Shown here in pieces: positions 6,613 to 12,653 of a DNA stretch of 12,653 nt. Both the position numbers and the translations under genes were made by a program. How positions within the stretch are numbered: position 1 is the first letter of the stretch; each line of letters begins with the position of its first letter. Source of the DNA: Bacillota bacterium (lineage in GTDB: Bacteria > Bacillota > Clostridia > Oscillospirales > Oscillospiraceae); assembly GCA_023406225.1 (NCBI GenBank), contig JAEXWS010000133.1:1-12653 (forward strand), given 5' to 3'. The notes below the pieces were generated by a model that was given only the letters and a program-made list of their open reading frames with translations, was not told where the DNA came from and searched no databases.

Positions 6613-7482
6613 ATGCAGCAGCTGACCCCCAACGTCTATACCGAAACCCAGATCCGGGGCTGCGATCCCAGCATCGTGCTGACCCGGGAGGGCGCGGTGT
6701 TCATCGATACCGCCCAGTGGATCACCAACCTGGAGCAGATGATCGCCTTCGCCCAGGAGAAGGCCGGCTCCATCCGCTACCTCATCAACACGGAGAGCCA
6801 CATCGACCACATCTTCGGAAACCATTGGCTGAAAAAGGCCGGGGCCGTCATCGTCGGGCAGGAAAAGATCCTGGACTCGTTTTTTATGATCCCCCCCGCC
6901 TTCAATATGACCACCCATGACTACAATGTGGATATCATCCGCCGCCAGGACCCCGGGGCCCTGGACCGGATGCCCGCCGAGCAGGATTACATCGTGGCAA
7001 AGCCGGACATCACCTTTTCCGACCGGCTCACTTTAAAGCTGGGCGACCACACGTTCCGCTGCTTTCACACCCCCGGGCACTCCCCGGAGCAGACCAGCGT
7101 CTACGTCCCGGAGGAGCGGACGGTCTTTGTGGGCGACAACATCTTTAACGGCTGCCAGATCTGGTTCCACAGCATCGATTTCGACGCCCTGTTCCGCAGC
7201 CTGGACTGGCTCCAGGGTCTGGACGTGGACTATATCGTTCCCGGCCACGGCCCGGTGAAGGGCAAGGAGTGCATCGTGGAGAACAAGCAGTTCATTTACG
7301 AGTGGCTCTCCGCCGTGGGCGAGGGGATCAATAAGGGTTGGGATGTGGAGGAGTGCGTGGCCCGCATCAACTTCGCTGACCGCTGCCCCGTGGACATCGG
7401 CCAGCCGGAGTGCATGGACTATATCCAGACCCACAACGTCCGCAGGGCTTACGACTACCTGACCCGCAGGGCGGACCTGTGA
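6613..7482 (+). CDS. Metallo-beta-lactamase-fold hydrolase with variant metal motif
   Basis: This is a 289-aa MBL-fold protein, probably a cytosolic metal-dependent hydrolase. Family landmarks are FIDTAQW (30-36), the metal motif ESHIDH (61-66), TPGHSPEQTS with His156, VGDNIF with Asp175 and VPGHGPVKG with His212. The canonical motif is HxHxDH, and here the first His is Glu61 while His63, Asp65 and His66 remain. The set is otherwise complete, so the protein is probably active with altered metal site 1 chemistry rather than dead. An insertion rich in aromatics (FFMIPPAFNMTTHDYN, about 90-105) probably shapes the active site. AAGGA precedes the ATG, and the stop at 7480-7482 overlaps a possible start of the next gene (TGATG). 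Its operon position suggests it hydrolyses an ester, thioester or lactone intermediate, which is inference. Confidence 0.88.
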   Translation: MQQLTPNVYTETQIRGCDPSIVLTREGAVFIDTAQWITNLEQMIAFAQEKAGSIRYLINTESHIDHIFGNHWLKKAGAVIVGQEKILDSFFMIPPAFNMTTHDYNVDIIRRQDPGALDRMPAEQDYIVAKPDITFSDRLTLKLGDHTFRCFHTPGHSPEQTSVYVPEERTVFVGDNIFNGCQIWFHSIDFDALFRSLDWLQGLDVDYIVPGHGPVKGKECIVENKQFIYEWLSAVGEGINKGWDVEECVARINFADRCPVDIGQPECMDYIQTHNVRRAYDYLTRRADL

Positions 7483-7493
7483 TGGAGGCCCCC

Positions 7494-8423
7494 ATGTGTG
7501 AACGCACGGCGACCGTCATCGGAAAGGGCATGATCGGGATCAGCATGGCGGTGCTCTTCACCGGCAACGGCGTCCGCACCACCGTTCTGGCCAAAAACAG
7601 CCGGGCGGGCCTGGAAAGATACCGGGCCTATTACCAGGACCTGATCGGCCAGGGTCTTGTCACAAAGCGCCAGGCCGCCGCCTGCGAGGGGTATCTCTCC
7701 TTCACCGAGGATTACGGGGACCTCGAAGGCGCGGAGGTGGTCCTGGAGTGCGTCGTGGAGGATCTGGCGGTCAAGCACCAGGTCTACCGGGAGATCGAGG
7801 CCCACTGTCCCCGTCTGAAGGCCATCGCCTCCACCACCTCCGCCCTCTCTCCGGCGGACCTGGCCAAGGGCGTCTCCCAGCCGGAGAAGATCATGGTGGC
7901 CCATCCCTATAACCCGCCCCACCTGGTCCCCTGCGTGGAGGTGGTGAAAAACGATTTCACCTCTCAGGAGGCGCTGGACGCGGTGACGGCGCTGCTGGAG
8001 TCCTGCGGCCGGGAGGTCTGCCGGATGAACAAGCCCGCGCCGGGCTTCATCGCCAACCGGCTCCAGCACGCGCTGTACCGGGAGGCGGTCTATATGGTGG
8101 AGCAGGGCATCTGCGCCCCGGAGGACATCGACAAGTGCATCCGCTCCAGCTGGGGCCCCCGCTATACCTCCATCGGTCTGTTCGACCACTTTGACTACGC
8201 GGGCCTGGACCTGATCGCCAGCATCGAGACCTACCTCTATCCCGACCTGTGCGATACAAAAACGGTCCACCCCTCCCTCCAGGAGCGGCTGGACCGGGGC
8301 GATCTGGGGTACAAGACCGGCACGGGCTACTACGACTGGCGGGAGAGGGACATGGACGCATTCCGCAACCGGGCCAGCAGCCCCTACCTGCAATTTTTCA
8401 ACTGGCACCTGCCGGAGGCATGA
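7494..8423 (+). CDS. 3-hydroxyacyl-CoA dehydrogenase-family NAD(P)-dependent oxidoreductase
   Basis: This 309-aa oxidoreductase belongs to the 3HCDH superfamily, which includes 3-hydroxybutyryl-CoA, L-gulonate and carnitine dehydrogenases. The Rossmann fold begins TATVIGKGMIGIS with a GxGxxG loop at 10-15. The conserved AHPYNPPHLVPCVEVV block (136-151) carries the catalytic-type His137, and FIANRLQHAL (185-194) opens the helical C-terminal domain. The segment after strand beta-2 reads VLAKNSR (31-37) where NAD-specific members have an acidic residue, so NADP use is possible. I prefer the ATG at 7494 because GGAGG lies 5 nt before it. The in-frame ATG at 7482 overlaps the upstream stop and would add four residues. 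It is the last gene of the operon, and a strong terminator hairpin follows 30 nt later. The family is certain. Substrate is open: the NPPHL form is also common in non-CoA members. Confidence 0.92.
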   Translation: MCERTATVIGKGMIGISMAVLFTGNGVRTTVLAKNSRAGLERYRAYYQDLIGQGLVTKRQAAACEGYLSFTEDYGDLEGAEVVLECVVEDLAVKHQVYREIEAHCPRLKAIASTTSALSPADLAKGVSQPEKIMVAHPYNPPHLVPCVEVVKNDFTSQEALDAVTALLESCGREVCRMNKPAPGFIANRLQHALYREAVYMVEQGICAPEDIDKCIRSSWGPRYTSIGLFDHFDYAGLDLIASIETYLYPDLCDTKTVHPSLQERLDRGDLGYKTGTGYYDWRERDMDAFRNRASSPYLQFFNWHLPEA

Positions 8424-8453
8424 TCCCCGGCAGCGGCGGCGCTCCCCCGGCCC

Positions 8454-8490
8454 GCAAAAGGCGCAGTCCCTCTGGGACTGCGCCTTTTGC
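8454..8490 (+). terminator. Terminator of the dikinase operon
   Basis: A perfect 17-bp stem (8454-8470 with 8474-8490) closes on a 3-nt loop. The stem base contains AAAA/TTTT, so the descending arm supplies four Us. A second overlapping hairpin, GCGCTTT/AAAGCGC, starts at 8489. It lies 30 nt after the last operon gene and is probably bidirectional because the helicase converges on it. Confidence 0.85.
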
Positions 8491-8515
8491 GCTTTCGGGA
8501 AAAGCGCCGGGGCTG

Positions 8516-8550
8516 AAAAAAAGCGGCCCCTCCCATCATGGGAGGGGCCG
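8516..8550 (-). terminator. Rho-independent terminator of the DEAD-box helicase gene
   Basis: On the minus strand a 12-bp stem (8550-8539 with 8535-8524) with a 3-nt loop is followed by G, C and seven Ts (8522-8516). It starts 14 nt after the helicase stop codon, a textbook intrinsic terminator. Confidence 0.92.
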
Positions 8551-8564
8551 TCTGAACGCCCGCT

Positions 8565-10262
8565 TTACCGGCCGCGCCTGCGGTCCTTTCCCGCCTTGGG
8601 ACCGCCTGTCCTTCCGCCGGGCTTTCCCGGGCGGCGGGACGGAGCGGGCCGCTTTTTCCGGGGGGCCTGCTCCGGCAGGGGCATGGCCCGGACGGGCCTG
8701 CCGCAGATCTTGCAGCCGCGCATGGAGGCGACCACATGCTCCAGGACCTCCTCCGGCACCGAGACGGTGGAAAACTCCGGAGAGATCTGCACCCTGCCCA
8801 GATCGTGGGAGCTGACGCCCGCCCGCTCCGTGACCGCGCCGATGATGTGCTTTTCCGAAACGCGGTTGGACGCGCCGATGTCGATCACCACGTCCGCCAT
8901 GGCCCGGTGCTCGCGGACCCGCACCTTCTTTCCCGCCCCCCCGGGGGTGGGCAGGTCCTTGAGGGTCCCCACGTCGTGCCGGAAGGCAAGGCCCAGGGCC
9001 GCGGCGGCAATTTGCTCCGGCGCGTAGCCCTTTTCCATCAGCCGCGCCGCCAGGTCCTCATGGACCGGCAGGGGCGGCGTTTGCAGGGCCTCCTCCAGAA
9101 ATTCCAGCGTCCGCTCCCGGTCGGCCCGCTGGATGTCCGCCACCGTGGGCAGGGGAAGGGCGGTGATGGCGGAGCGCGTGCGCTGGCCCAGCCGCAGGAG
9201 CTGCTGCACCTGCTGGCGGCCGCAGCAAAGCGTCAGGGCGGTCCCGGTCCGGCCCGCCCGGCCGGTCCGGCCGATGCGGTGGACGTAAGAATCCGCCTCC
9301 TTGGGAATGTCGAAATTCACCACATAGTCGATGTCGCTGACGTCGATGCCCCGGGCGGCCACGTCCGTCGCCACCAGCAGGGAGATGCGGCCCTTTTTAA
9401 ATCCGTTCATCACCGTGGTCCGCTGGAGCTGCTTCATGTCCCCGTGGAGCCCCTCCACCGAAAAGCCCGCGGCGCTGAGGCTCCCGGTCAGCTCGTCCAC
9501 CATGGTCTTGGTGTTGGAGAAGATGATGGCCCTGCGGGGCCGGTAATAGTGGAGCAGCAGCGTCAGCGCCTCTGGCTTCTGGCGGAGCGGCGCCTCCACA
9601 TAGACCTGGCGGATGTTTTCCAGGGTGATCTGATCCCGGTTGATGTCGATGCGGACGGGGTCCCGCTGGAACCGCTCGGCAATGGTCAGTATCTCATCGG
9701 GGATGGTGGCTGAAAACAGCACGATCTGGCGCTCTTCCGGCACGTCCTGCAAAATGACCTCGATATCCTCCCGGAAGCCCATGTTCAGCATCTCGTCCGC
9801 CTCGTCCAGCACCACCATCTTCAAATGGGAGAGGTCCAGCGTTCCCCGCCGCAGGTGGTCCATGACCCGACCCGGGGTGCCGATGACCAGGTTGGCCGAC
9901 CGCAGCTCCTGGAACTGGGCGCGGTAGTCCGCGCCGCCCAGGATATCGGCGGCCTTCACATGGGGCAGGTGGCGGGCCAGCTTGCGCAGCTCGCCGCCGC
10001 ACTGGCTGGCCAGCTCCCGGGTGGGAGAGAGCACCAGCACCTGCACGCCGGCCGTGCCCGGGCGGACGCACTCCACGGCAGGGATGGCATAGGCCACCGT
10101 TTTCCCGGTTCCGGTCTGGGAGCGGGCCAGCACGTCCGCCCCGCCGCGGATGGCGGGGATGGCCTCCGCCTGGATGTCCGTCGTTTCGGTAAAGCCCATC
10201 TCCGTGACCGCGGCCAGCAGTTCCGGGGAGAGGCCGAGCTGTGCAAACGTCAGATTCGTCAT
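8565..10262 (-). CDS. DEAD-box ATP-dependent RNA helicase with DbpA-like C-terminal domain
   Basis: This 565-aa RNA helicase of the CshA/DeaD type probably acts in ribosome assembly and RNA turnover. All core motifs are present: a Q-motif region (FTETTDIQAEAIP, 24-36), motif I ARSQTGTGKT (46-55), PTRELA (80-85), TPGRV (129-133), DEAD (153-156), SAT (184-186), then ARGIDVSDIDYVVNFDIP and HRIGRTGRAG in the second RecA domain. Near residues 460-535 is a DbpA-type RNA-binding fold (VVIDIGASNRVSEKHIIGAV...). The protein ends in a Lys/Arg/Gly/Pro-rich basic tail. I chose the ATG at 10262 because GAGG lies about 7 nt before it; the in-frame ATG at 10274 has its only AGGA directly abutting it. The gene is monocistronic, has its own promoter and a strong terminator, and is unrelated to the operon it converges on. 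Confidence 0.96.
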   Translation of the reverse strand: MTNLTFAQLGLSPELLAAVTEMGFTETTDIQAEAIPAIRGGADVLARSQTGTGKTVAYAIPAVECVRPGTAGVQVLVLSPTRELASQCGGELRKLARHLPHVKAADILGGADYRAQFQELRSANLVIGTPGRVMDHLRRGTLDLSHLKMVVLDEADEMLNMGFREDIEVILQDVPEERQIVLFSATIPDEILTIAERFQRDPVRIDINRDQITLENIRQVYVEAPLRQKPEALTLLLHYYRPRRAIIFSNTKTMVDELTGSLSAAGFSVEGLHGDMKQLQRTTVMNGFKKGRISLLVATDVAARGIDVSDIDYVVNFDIPKEADSYVHRIGRTGRAGRTGTALTLCCGRQQVQQLLRLGQRTRSAITALPLPTVADIQRADRERTLEFLEEALQTPPLPVHEDLAARLMEKGYAPEQIAAAALGLAFRHDVGTLKDLPTPGGAGKKVRVREHRAMADVVIDIGASNRVSEKHIIGAVTERAGVSSHDLGRVQISPEFSTVSVPEEVLEHVVASMRGCKICGRPVRAMPLPEQAPRKKRPAPSRRPGKPGGRTGGPKAGKDRRRGR

Positions 10263-10345
10263 GAATGTCCTCATTTCCTATTTATACCGTTCATCAAAAA
10301 GGCGGAGAGCTGTCCGCTCTTCGCCATAAACGCGATTAAATTTTT

Positions 10346-10374
10346 ATGTTATCATTTATATAGCAAAAAGTCAA
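10346..10374 (-). promoter_or_regulatory. Candidate promoter of the helicase gene
   Basis: On the minus strand TTGACT (10374-10369), a 17-bp AT-rich spacer and TAACAT (10351-10346) give a plausible sigma-A promoter. The -35 box is good and the -10 box weaker. The leader would be about 75 nt. The rest of the 10263-10538 gap is AT-rich and otherwise featureless to me. Confidence 0.5.
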
Positions 10375-10538
10375 TGCACGGCCCTTCGACTCCTTTTTTA
10401 AGATAAGTATTGATAGGAGAAACTCCGTCGGTTTCACGAAACAGCCTTGAGAAGAACAAGCCGATATGATACCATATAAATAGTTCGTATTAGGCGATAA
10501 GGCGTATTCGACAAATTGAAAGTTGAGGAGATGTATCT

Positions 10539-11027
10539 ATGGAAAAACTGAATAGATATAAGCACAGTTTTTGGCGGGTTCCTTTGATTGCACTCATCTC
10601 CTCGTTTTTATATACTCCGCTTTATGTGCGAATTGTGCTTAGATTTGGAGTTATCGAACCTGGCGTGATCGATGATGCGGTATCGCTCTTGACAAGCGCA
10701 GGCCTTCTTATTGCTATTATGGTTTTAGGGGGAGTGGTTTTACTTAGAAAGCAGACAAGAAAAGAAATATTTGTTTCTGCCGCCATTCTTTTCGCATATG
10801 GGTTTCTATTAATGGCAATGCAGTTGCTTACTAACAGCACAACAGGACCGGCTGCGGTTGTTTTTATGTATTTGAGCAAACCGCTGGAGTGGACGGGCTT
10901 TTTCGCGGAGTTCTATTTATATTTAGAAAGACATTTTGAAATTTCCTTACCGATTATTGGCTGGCTACGCTATTTAGCTCCATTTTTATTTGTTCTGTTC
11001 GCTAAGAGAACAGCAACTGTCGAGTAG
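10539..11027 (+). CDS. Small membrane protein of unknown function
   Basis: This is a 162-aa hydrophobic protein with about four transmembrane segments, near residues 12-33, 48-69, 77-97 and 135-155. A short polar KQTRKE loop lies between the second and third, and a charged stretch ending ERHFE comes before the last. There is no cleavable signal peptide, catalytic motif or recognisable family. GAGGAG lies 7 nt before the ATG, which supports real translation. The gene and its flanks are distinctly AT-rich with AT-ending codons, unlike the GC-rich helicase and operon to its left, which suggests recent acquisition. It has no close gene partner. Confidence 0.7.
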   Translation: MEKLNRYKHSFWRVPLIALISSFLYTPLYVRIVLRFGVIEPGVIDDAVSLLTSAGLLIAIMVLGGVVLLRKQTRKEIFVSAAILFAYGFLLMAMQLLTNSTTGPAAVVFMYLSKPLEWTGFFAEFYLYLERHFEISLPIIGWLRYLAPFLFVLFAKRTATVE

Positions 11028-11396
11028 TATTGCTTGTAGGTTATTGTTTTTAAGGATTTGAACGGTGCAACAACTTCCAGTTTATCAGGCTGATTTGTTC
11101 GCCTTATTGGGATAAGACGCAGCTAATTGGGAACTTCCTGCGCTTTTCCGTGCAGGGATTCTTTTTGGTTGTTTTGACGAAGGCTGGTTCCCCAGCCCCA
11201 AAATCAACACTTATGTTAAAAGGGGAGCCCTTCGACGTCCTCTGGCTTTCAGTATGGGAATACCATACAGGTCGCTCCCCCGGGCATAAGGCCGCCTCAA
11301 ATTTTAATGTTCCAACTTTGAATATTCCAGCCTGTTCACTTAAAACCCGGCCACGCTGAAAGCCGCGGGACCCCCTCGGCGATTTTGATCCGTCCA

Positions 11397-11425
11397 TTGC
11401 GGGAAACCCGTTTGTATGGTAGAAT
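11397..11425 (+). promoter_or_regulatory. Candidate extended -10 promoter of the DUF1697 gene
   Basis: TTGCGG (11397-11402), a 17-bp spacer and TAGAAT (11420-11425) with an upstream TGG extended -10. The -35 box is weak. It lies about 67 bp before the DUF1697 start and would transcribe the palindrome at 11446. Confidence 0.45.
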
Positions 11426-11445
11426 CGCGTTAAATAAAAAGCGCG

Positions 11446-11461
11446 GTCCGGCGCGCCGGAC
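11446..11461. repeat. 16-bp perfect palindrome in the DUF1697 leader
   Basis: GTCCGGCGCGCCGGAC is a perfect 16-bp inverted repeat located between the candidate promoter and the DUF1697 ribosome binding site. It could be an operator or a leader hairpin. Confidence 0.45.
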
Positions 11462-11491
11462 AAATCGGGAGCTGCAGAGGTGTTTTCGGAT

Positions 11492-12031
11492 ATGAAACGA
11501 TATGCCGCGTTTTTAAGAGGCGTCAATATCAGCGGAAAAAACAAGGTGCCCATGGCGGAACTAAAGAAGGGCTTTGAATCACTCGCGTTTGAAGACGTTC
11601 GGACCTATCTGAACAGCGGCAACGTGGTCTTTTCCAGCGGCGAGGATGATGTAAAGAAATTACAAAACAACATCGAACTTATGATAAAAGACCAGTTTGC
11701 CTTAAATATCCCTGTCTTTGTCATATCCCAGGAAGCCCTTGCGGATATTTTGCGCAATGCGCCCGACTGGTGGGGCGGCGACAGCAAAGAAATTTATGAC
11801 AATCTGATCTTTATGATGCCGCCGGCTGGATTTTCCGATGTGTATGACGAAATCGGAGAACCGAAAGAAGCGTTTGAGAAAATACAAAATCACAAAGAAG
11901 CGATCTTCTGGTCTTTCAGCCGCAAGGATTACCAAAAAACAAATTGGTGGTCCAAAACAGCCAGTGCAGCCATCAGCGCGAAGCTGACCATAAGAACGGC
12001 GAATACGGTTCGAAAAATCGCCGGTTTGTGA
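11492..12031 (+). CDS. DUF1697 family protein
   Basis: This 179-aa cytosolic protein belongs to the DUF1697 family, whose biochemical role is not established. Family blocks are the N-terminal MKRYAAFLRGVNISGKNK and MAELKK, TYLNSGNVVFSS (38-49), and the C-terminal NWWSKTASAAIS and TIRTANTVRKIA. The length is normal for the family. I chose the ATG at 11492 because AGAGGTG (11476-11482) is well placed before it. The upstream in-frame GTG at 11480 is part of that ribosome binding site. Base composition is intermediate between the AT-rich gene to the left and the GC-rich operon. The next gene follows after 69 nt in the same direction, possibly co-transcribed. Confidence 0.92.
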   Translation: MKRYAAFLRGVNISGKNKVPMAELKKGFESLAFEDVRTYLNSGNVVFSSGEDDVKKLQNNIELMIKDQFALNIPVFVISQEALADILRNAPDWWGGDSKEIYDNLIFMMPPAGFSDVYDEIGEPKEAFEKIQNHKEAIFWSFSRKDYQKTNWWSKTASAAISAKLTIRTANTVRKIAGL

Positions 12032-12100
12032 CCGCTTCCCGGCTTCCAAACGCCCGGGGAAAACGGCTTATCCGGCGATTTGAACCGAGGGGGGGCGCGT

Positions 12101-12514
12101 ATGAAAATGCCAAAGGAGCCGATCGAAGCGGTCATGTTCGCTCCCTGCGGAATGAACTGCATGGTCTGCTACAAGCACTGCCGTCATAAAAAGCCCTGCG
12201 ATGGCTGCCTGAGCGGCGGCGCGGGGAAGCCGGCGCACTGCCGCGCGTGCAGGATCAAGGACTGCGCCAGGGAAACAGGGGCGGCATATTGCTTTGATTG
12301 TCCCGGCTTTCCCTGTAAATCGATCAAAAATCTCGAAAAAAGCTATCAAAAGCGGTATCAGGCCAGCCTTCTGGAAAACAGCGCCTTTGTCCGGCGGCAT
12401 GGGCTGGAGCTGTTTATGGAAATGCAGAAGAAGAAATACACCTGCCCGAAATGCGGCGGCGTGATATCGCTCCACGACCGGGCATGCAGCGACTGCCTGG
12501 AAAAAATGTCTTGA
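12101..12514 (+). CDS. Cysteine-rich DUF3795-like protein with C-terminal zinc ribbon
   Basis: This 137-aa protein has 16 cysteines. The N-terminal part has the DUF3795 pattern: APCGMNCMVC (14-23), then PCDGC (32-36), CRAC (47-50), C55, and CFDCPGFPCK (64-73). A separate zinc-ribbon pair, CPKC (115-118) and CSDC (129-132), ends the protein. Metal binding, by zinc or possibly an Fe-S cluster, is likely; the function is unknown for the family. The start at ATG 12101 is preceded by GAGGGGGGG. The frame extends upstream to a TTG at 12080, but those codons contain the ribosome binding site. It follows DUF1697 by 69 nt on the same strand. Confidence 0.85.
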   Translation: MKMPKEPIEAVMFAPCGMNCMVCYKHCRHKKPCDGCLSGGAGKPAHCRACRIKDCARETGAAYCFDCPGFPCKSIKNLEKSYQKRYQASLLENSAFVRRHGLELFMEMQKKKYTCPKCGGVISLHDRACSDCLEKMS

Positions 12515-12588
12515 TCCGCTCCCGGTCTCCCGGGCAGCGCCCCTCCCCCGCGTTCGGCGTCAAGCCCTCCCGGCACACGGTCAAAAAA

Positions 12589-12642
12589 GCCCCGCGGGGC
12601 AAAAAGAGGCGCCCCAAAGGGAAATTCCCCTTTGGGGCGCCT
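12589..12642. terminator. Terminator hairpins at the right edge
   Basis: A 15-bp stem (12607-12621 with 12628-12642) with a 6-nt loop is preceded by a small palindrome GCCCCGCGGGGC (12589-12600) flanked by runs of six and five As. The T-rich tracts lie on the minus strand, so it best fits termination of a minus-strand gene beyond the right edge. It could also stop plus-strand transcription after the cysteine-rich gene. The 12515-12588 stretch is otherwise empty to me. Confidence 0.65.
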
Positions 12643-12653
12643 TTGGTCACGGT

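Larger units (their letters stand above)
11028..11491 (+). other. Gene-poor stretch with hairpins, no supported gene
   Basis: About 460 nt hold no frame I can support as a gene. Frames are open on both strands (plus 11150-11359, minus 11104-11553) but without good ribosome binding sites, and the minus one runs into DUF1697. Small perfect hairpins are GGCTGG/CCAGCC (near 11184-11199) and GTATGG/CCATAC (near 11252-11268). It may be a dispersed noncoding repeat or a gene remnant. Confidence 0.4.

Noticed and set aside
5145..6632. A 495-codon minus-strand frame across the ATP-grasp and P-loop genes.
   Set aside because: It is an antisense shadow spanning two recognised plus-strand genes and their junction.
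7455..8408. A 317-codon minus-strand frame opposite the 3HCDH gene.
   Set aside because: It is an antisense shadow; the plus strand carries the conserved Rossmann and NPPHL motifs.
8736..9713. A 325-codon plus-strand frame inside the helicase gene.
   Set aside because: The minus strand encodes all DEAD-box motifs here.
11480..11491. GTG at 11480 as the start of the DUF1697 gene.
   Set aside because: The GTG is part of the AGAGGTG ribosome binding site, and family members begin at the MKRY methionine (11492).
11104..11553. Frames of 149 codons (minus) and 69 codons (plus, 11150-11359) in the gene-poor stretch.
   Set aside because: Neither has a good ribosome binding site, they overlap each other, and the minus one invades the DUF1697 coding region; they are kept only as a possible noncoding repeat.
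1..12653. CRISPR arrays, tRNA or rRNA genes, transposases or integrases.
   Set aside because: I found no regularly spaced repeats, tRNA-like cloverleaf or rRNA stretches, and no transposase or integrase motifs in any frame.

Overview
The window looks like chromosomal DNA of a high-GC gut-type clostridium (Bacillota, probably Oscillospiraceae-like). This is an inference from GGAGG-type ribosome binding sites, consensus sigma-A promoters, U-tract terminators and family content; no rRNA or other marker gene is present. From 1 to about 10.3 kb the DNA is clearly GC-rich. From about 10.3 to 11.1 kb it is AT-rich, and after that it is intermediate, so the right end looks like accessory or transferred DNA.

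Left block, minus strand (1-2531). A PHP-fold phosphoesterase (1779-2531) is followed by a GntR/FCD transcriptional regulator (981-1700). The regulator overlaps by ATGA the start of a molybdopterin-binding subunit of a xanthine dehydrogenase-family hydroxylase, which runs off the left edge (984-1). The regulator has its own near-perfect promoter at the end of the PHP gene.

Central operon, plus strand (2893-8423). Five closely spaced genes encode: the large subunit of a split dikinase with a C-terminal phosphohistidine domain; its separate ATP-grasp (PPDK_N) subunit; an HPr-kinase/PEPCK-like P-loop protein; a metallo-beta-lactamase-fold hydrolase with a Glu in place of the first metal His; and a 3-hydroxyacyl-CoA dehydrogenase-family oxidoreductase. 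The split dikinase lacks a PEP-binding barrel. In architecture and gene order it resembles phenylphosphate synthase of anaerobic phenol degraders, and more loosely rifampin phosphotransferase.

Regulation. An identical 17-mer, AATAATCGATTATCGAG, contains a perfect 12-bp palindrome. It occurs twice, in opposite orientations, each copy 10-11 bp downstream of the -10 box of a good promoter: one for the gntR gene and one for the central operon. The second copy also lies at the start site of a candidate divergent promoter for the PHP gene. The simplest reading is one regulator controlling the whole locus (hydroxylase, phosphatase, dikinase, hydrolase, dehydrogenase), presumably in response to a small organic acid or aromatic compound. 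The substrate cannot be read from the sequence. This locus is the best candidate here for an undescribed system.

Right block. Opposed terminators (8454-8550) separate the operon from a convergent DEAD-box RNA helicase with a DbpA-like C-terminal domain (8565-10262, minus). Then come an AT-rich four-helix membrane protein of unknown function (10539-11027), a gene-poor stretch with hairpins and frames open on both strands (11028-11491), a DUF1697 protein (11492-12031), a cysteine-rich DUF3795-like protein (12101-12514) and a strong terminator hairpin at the right edge.
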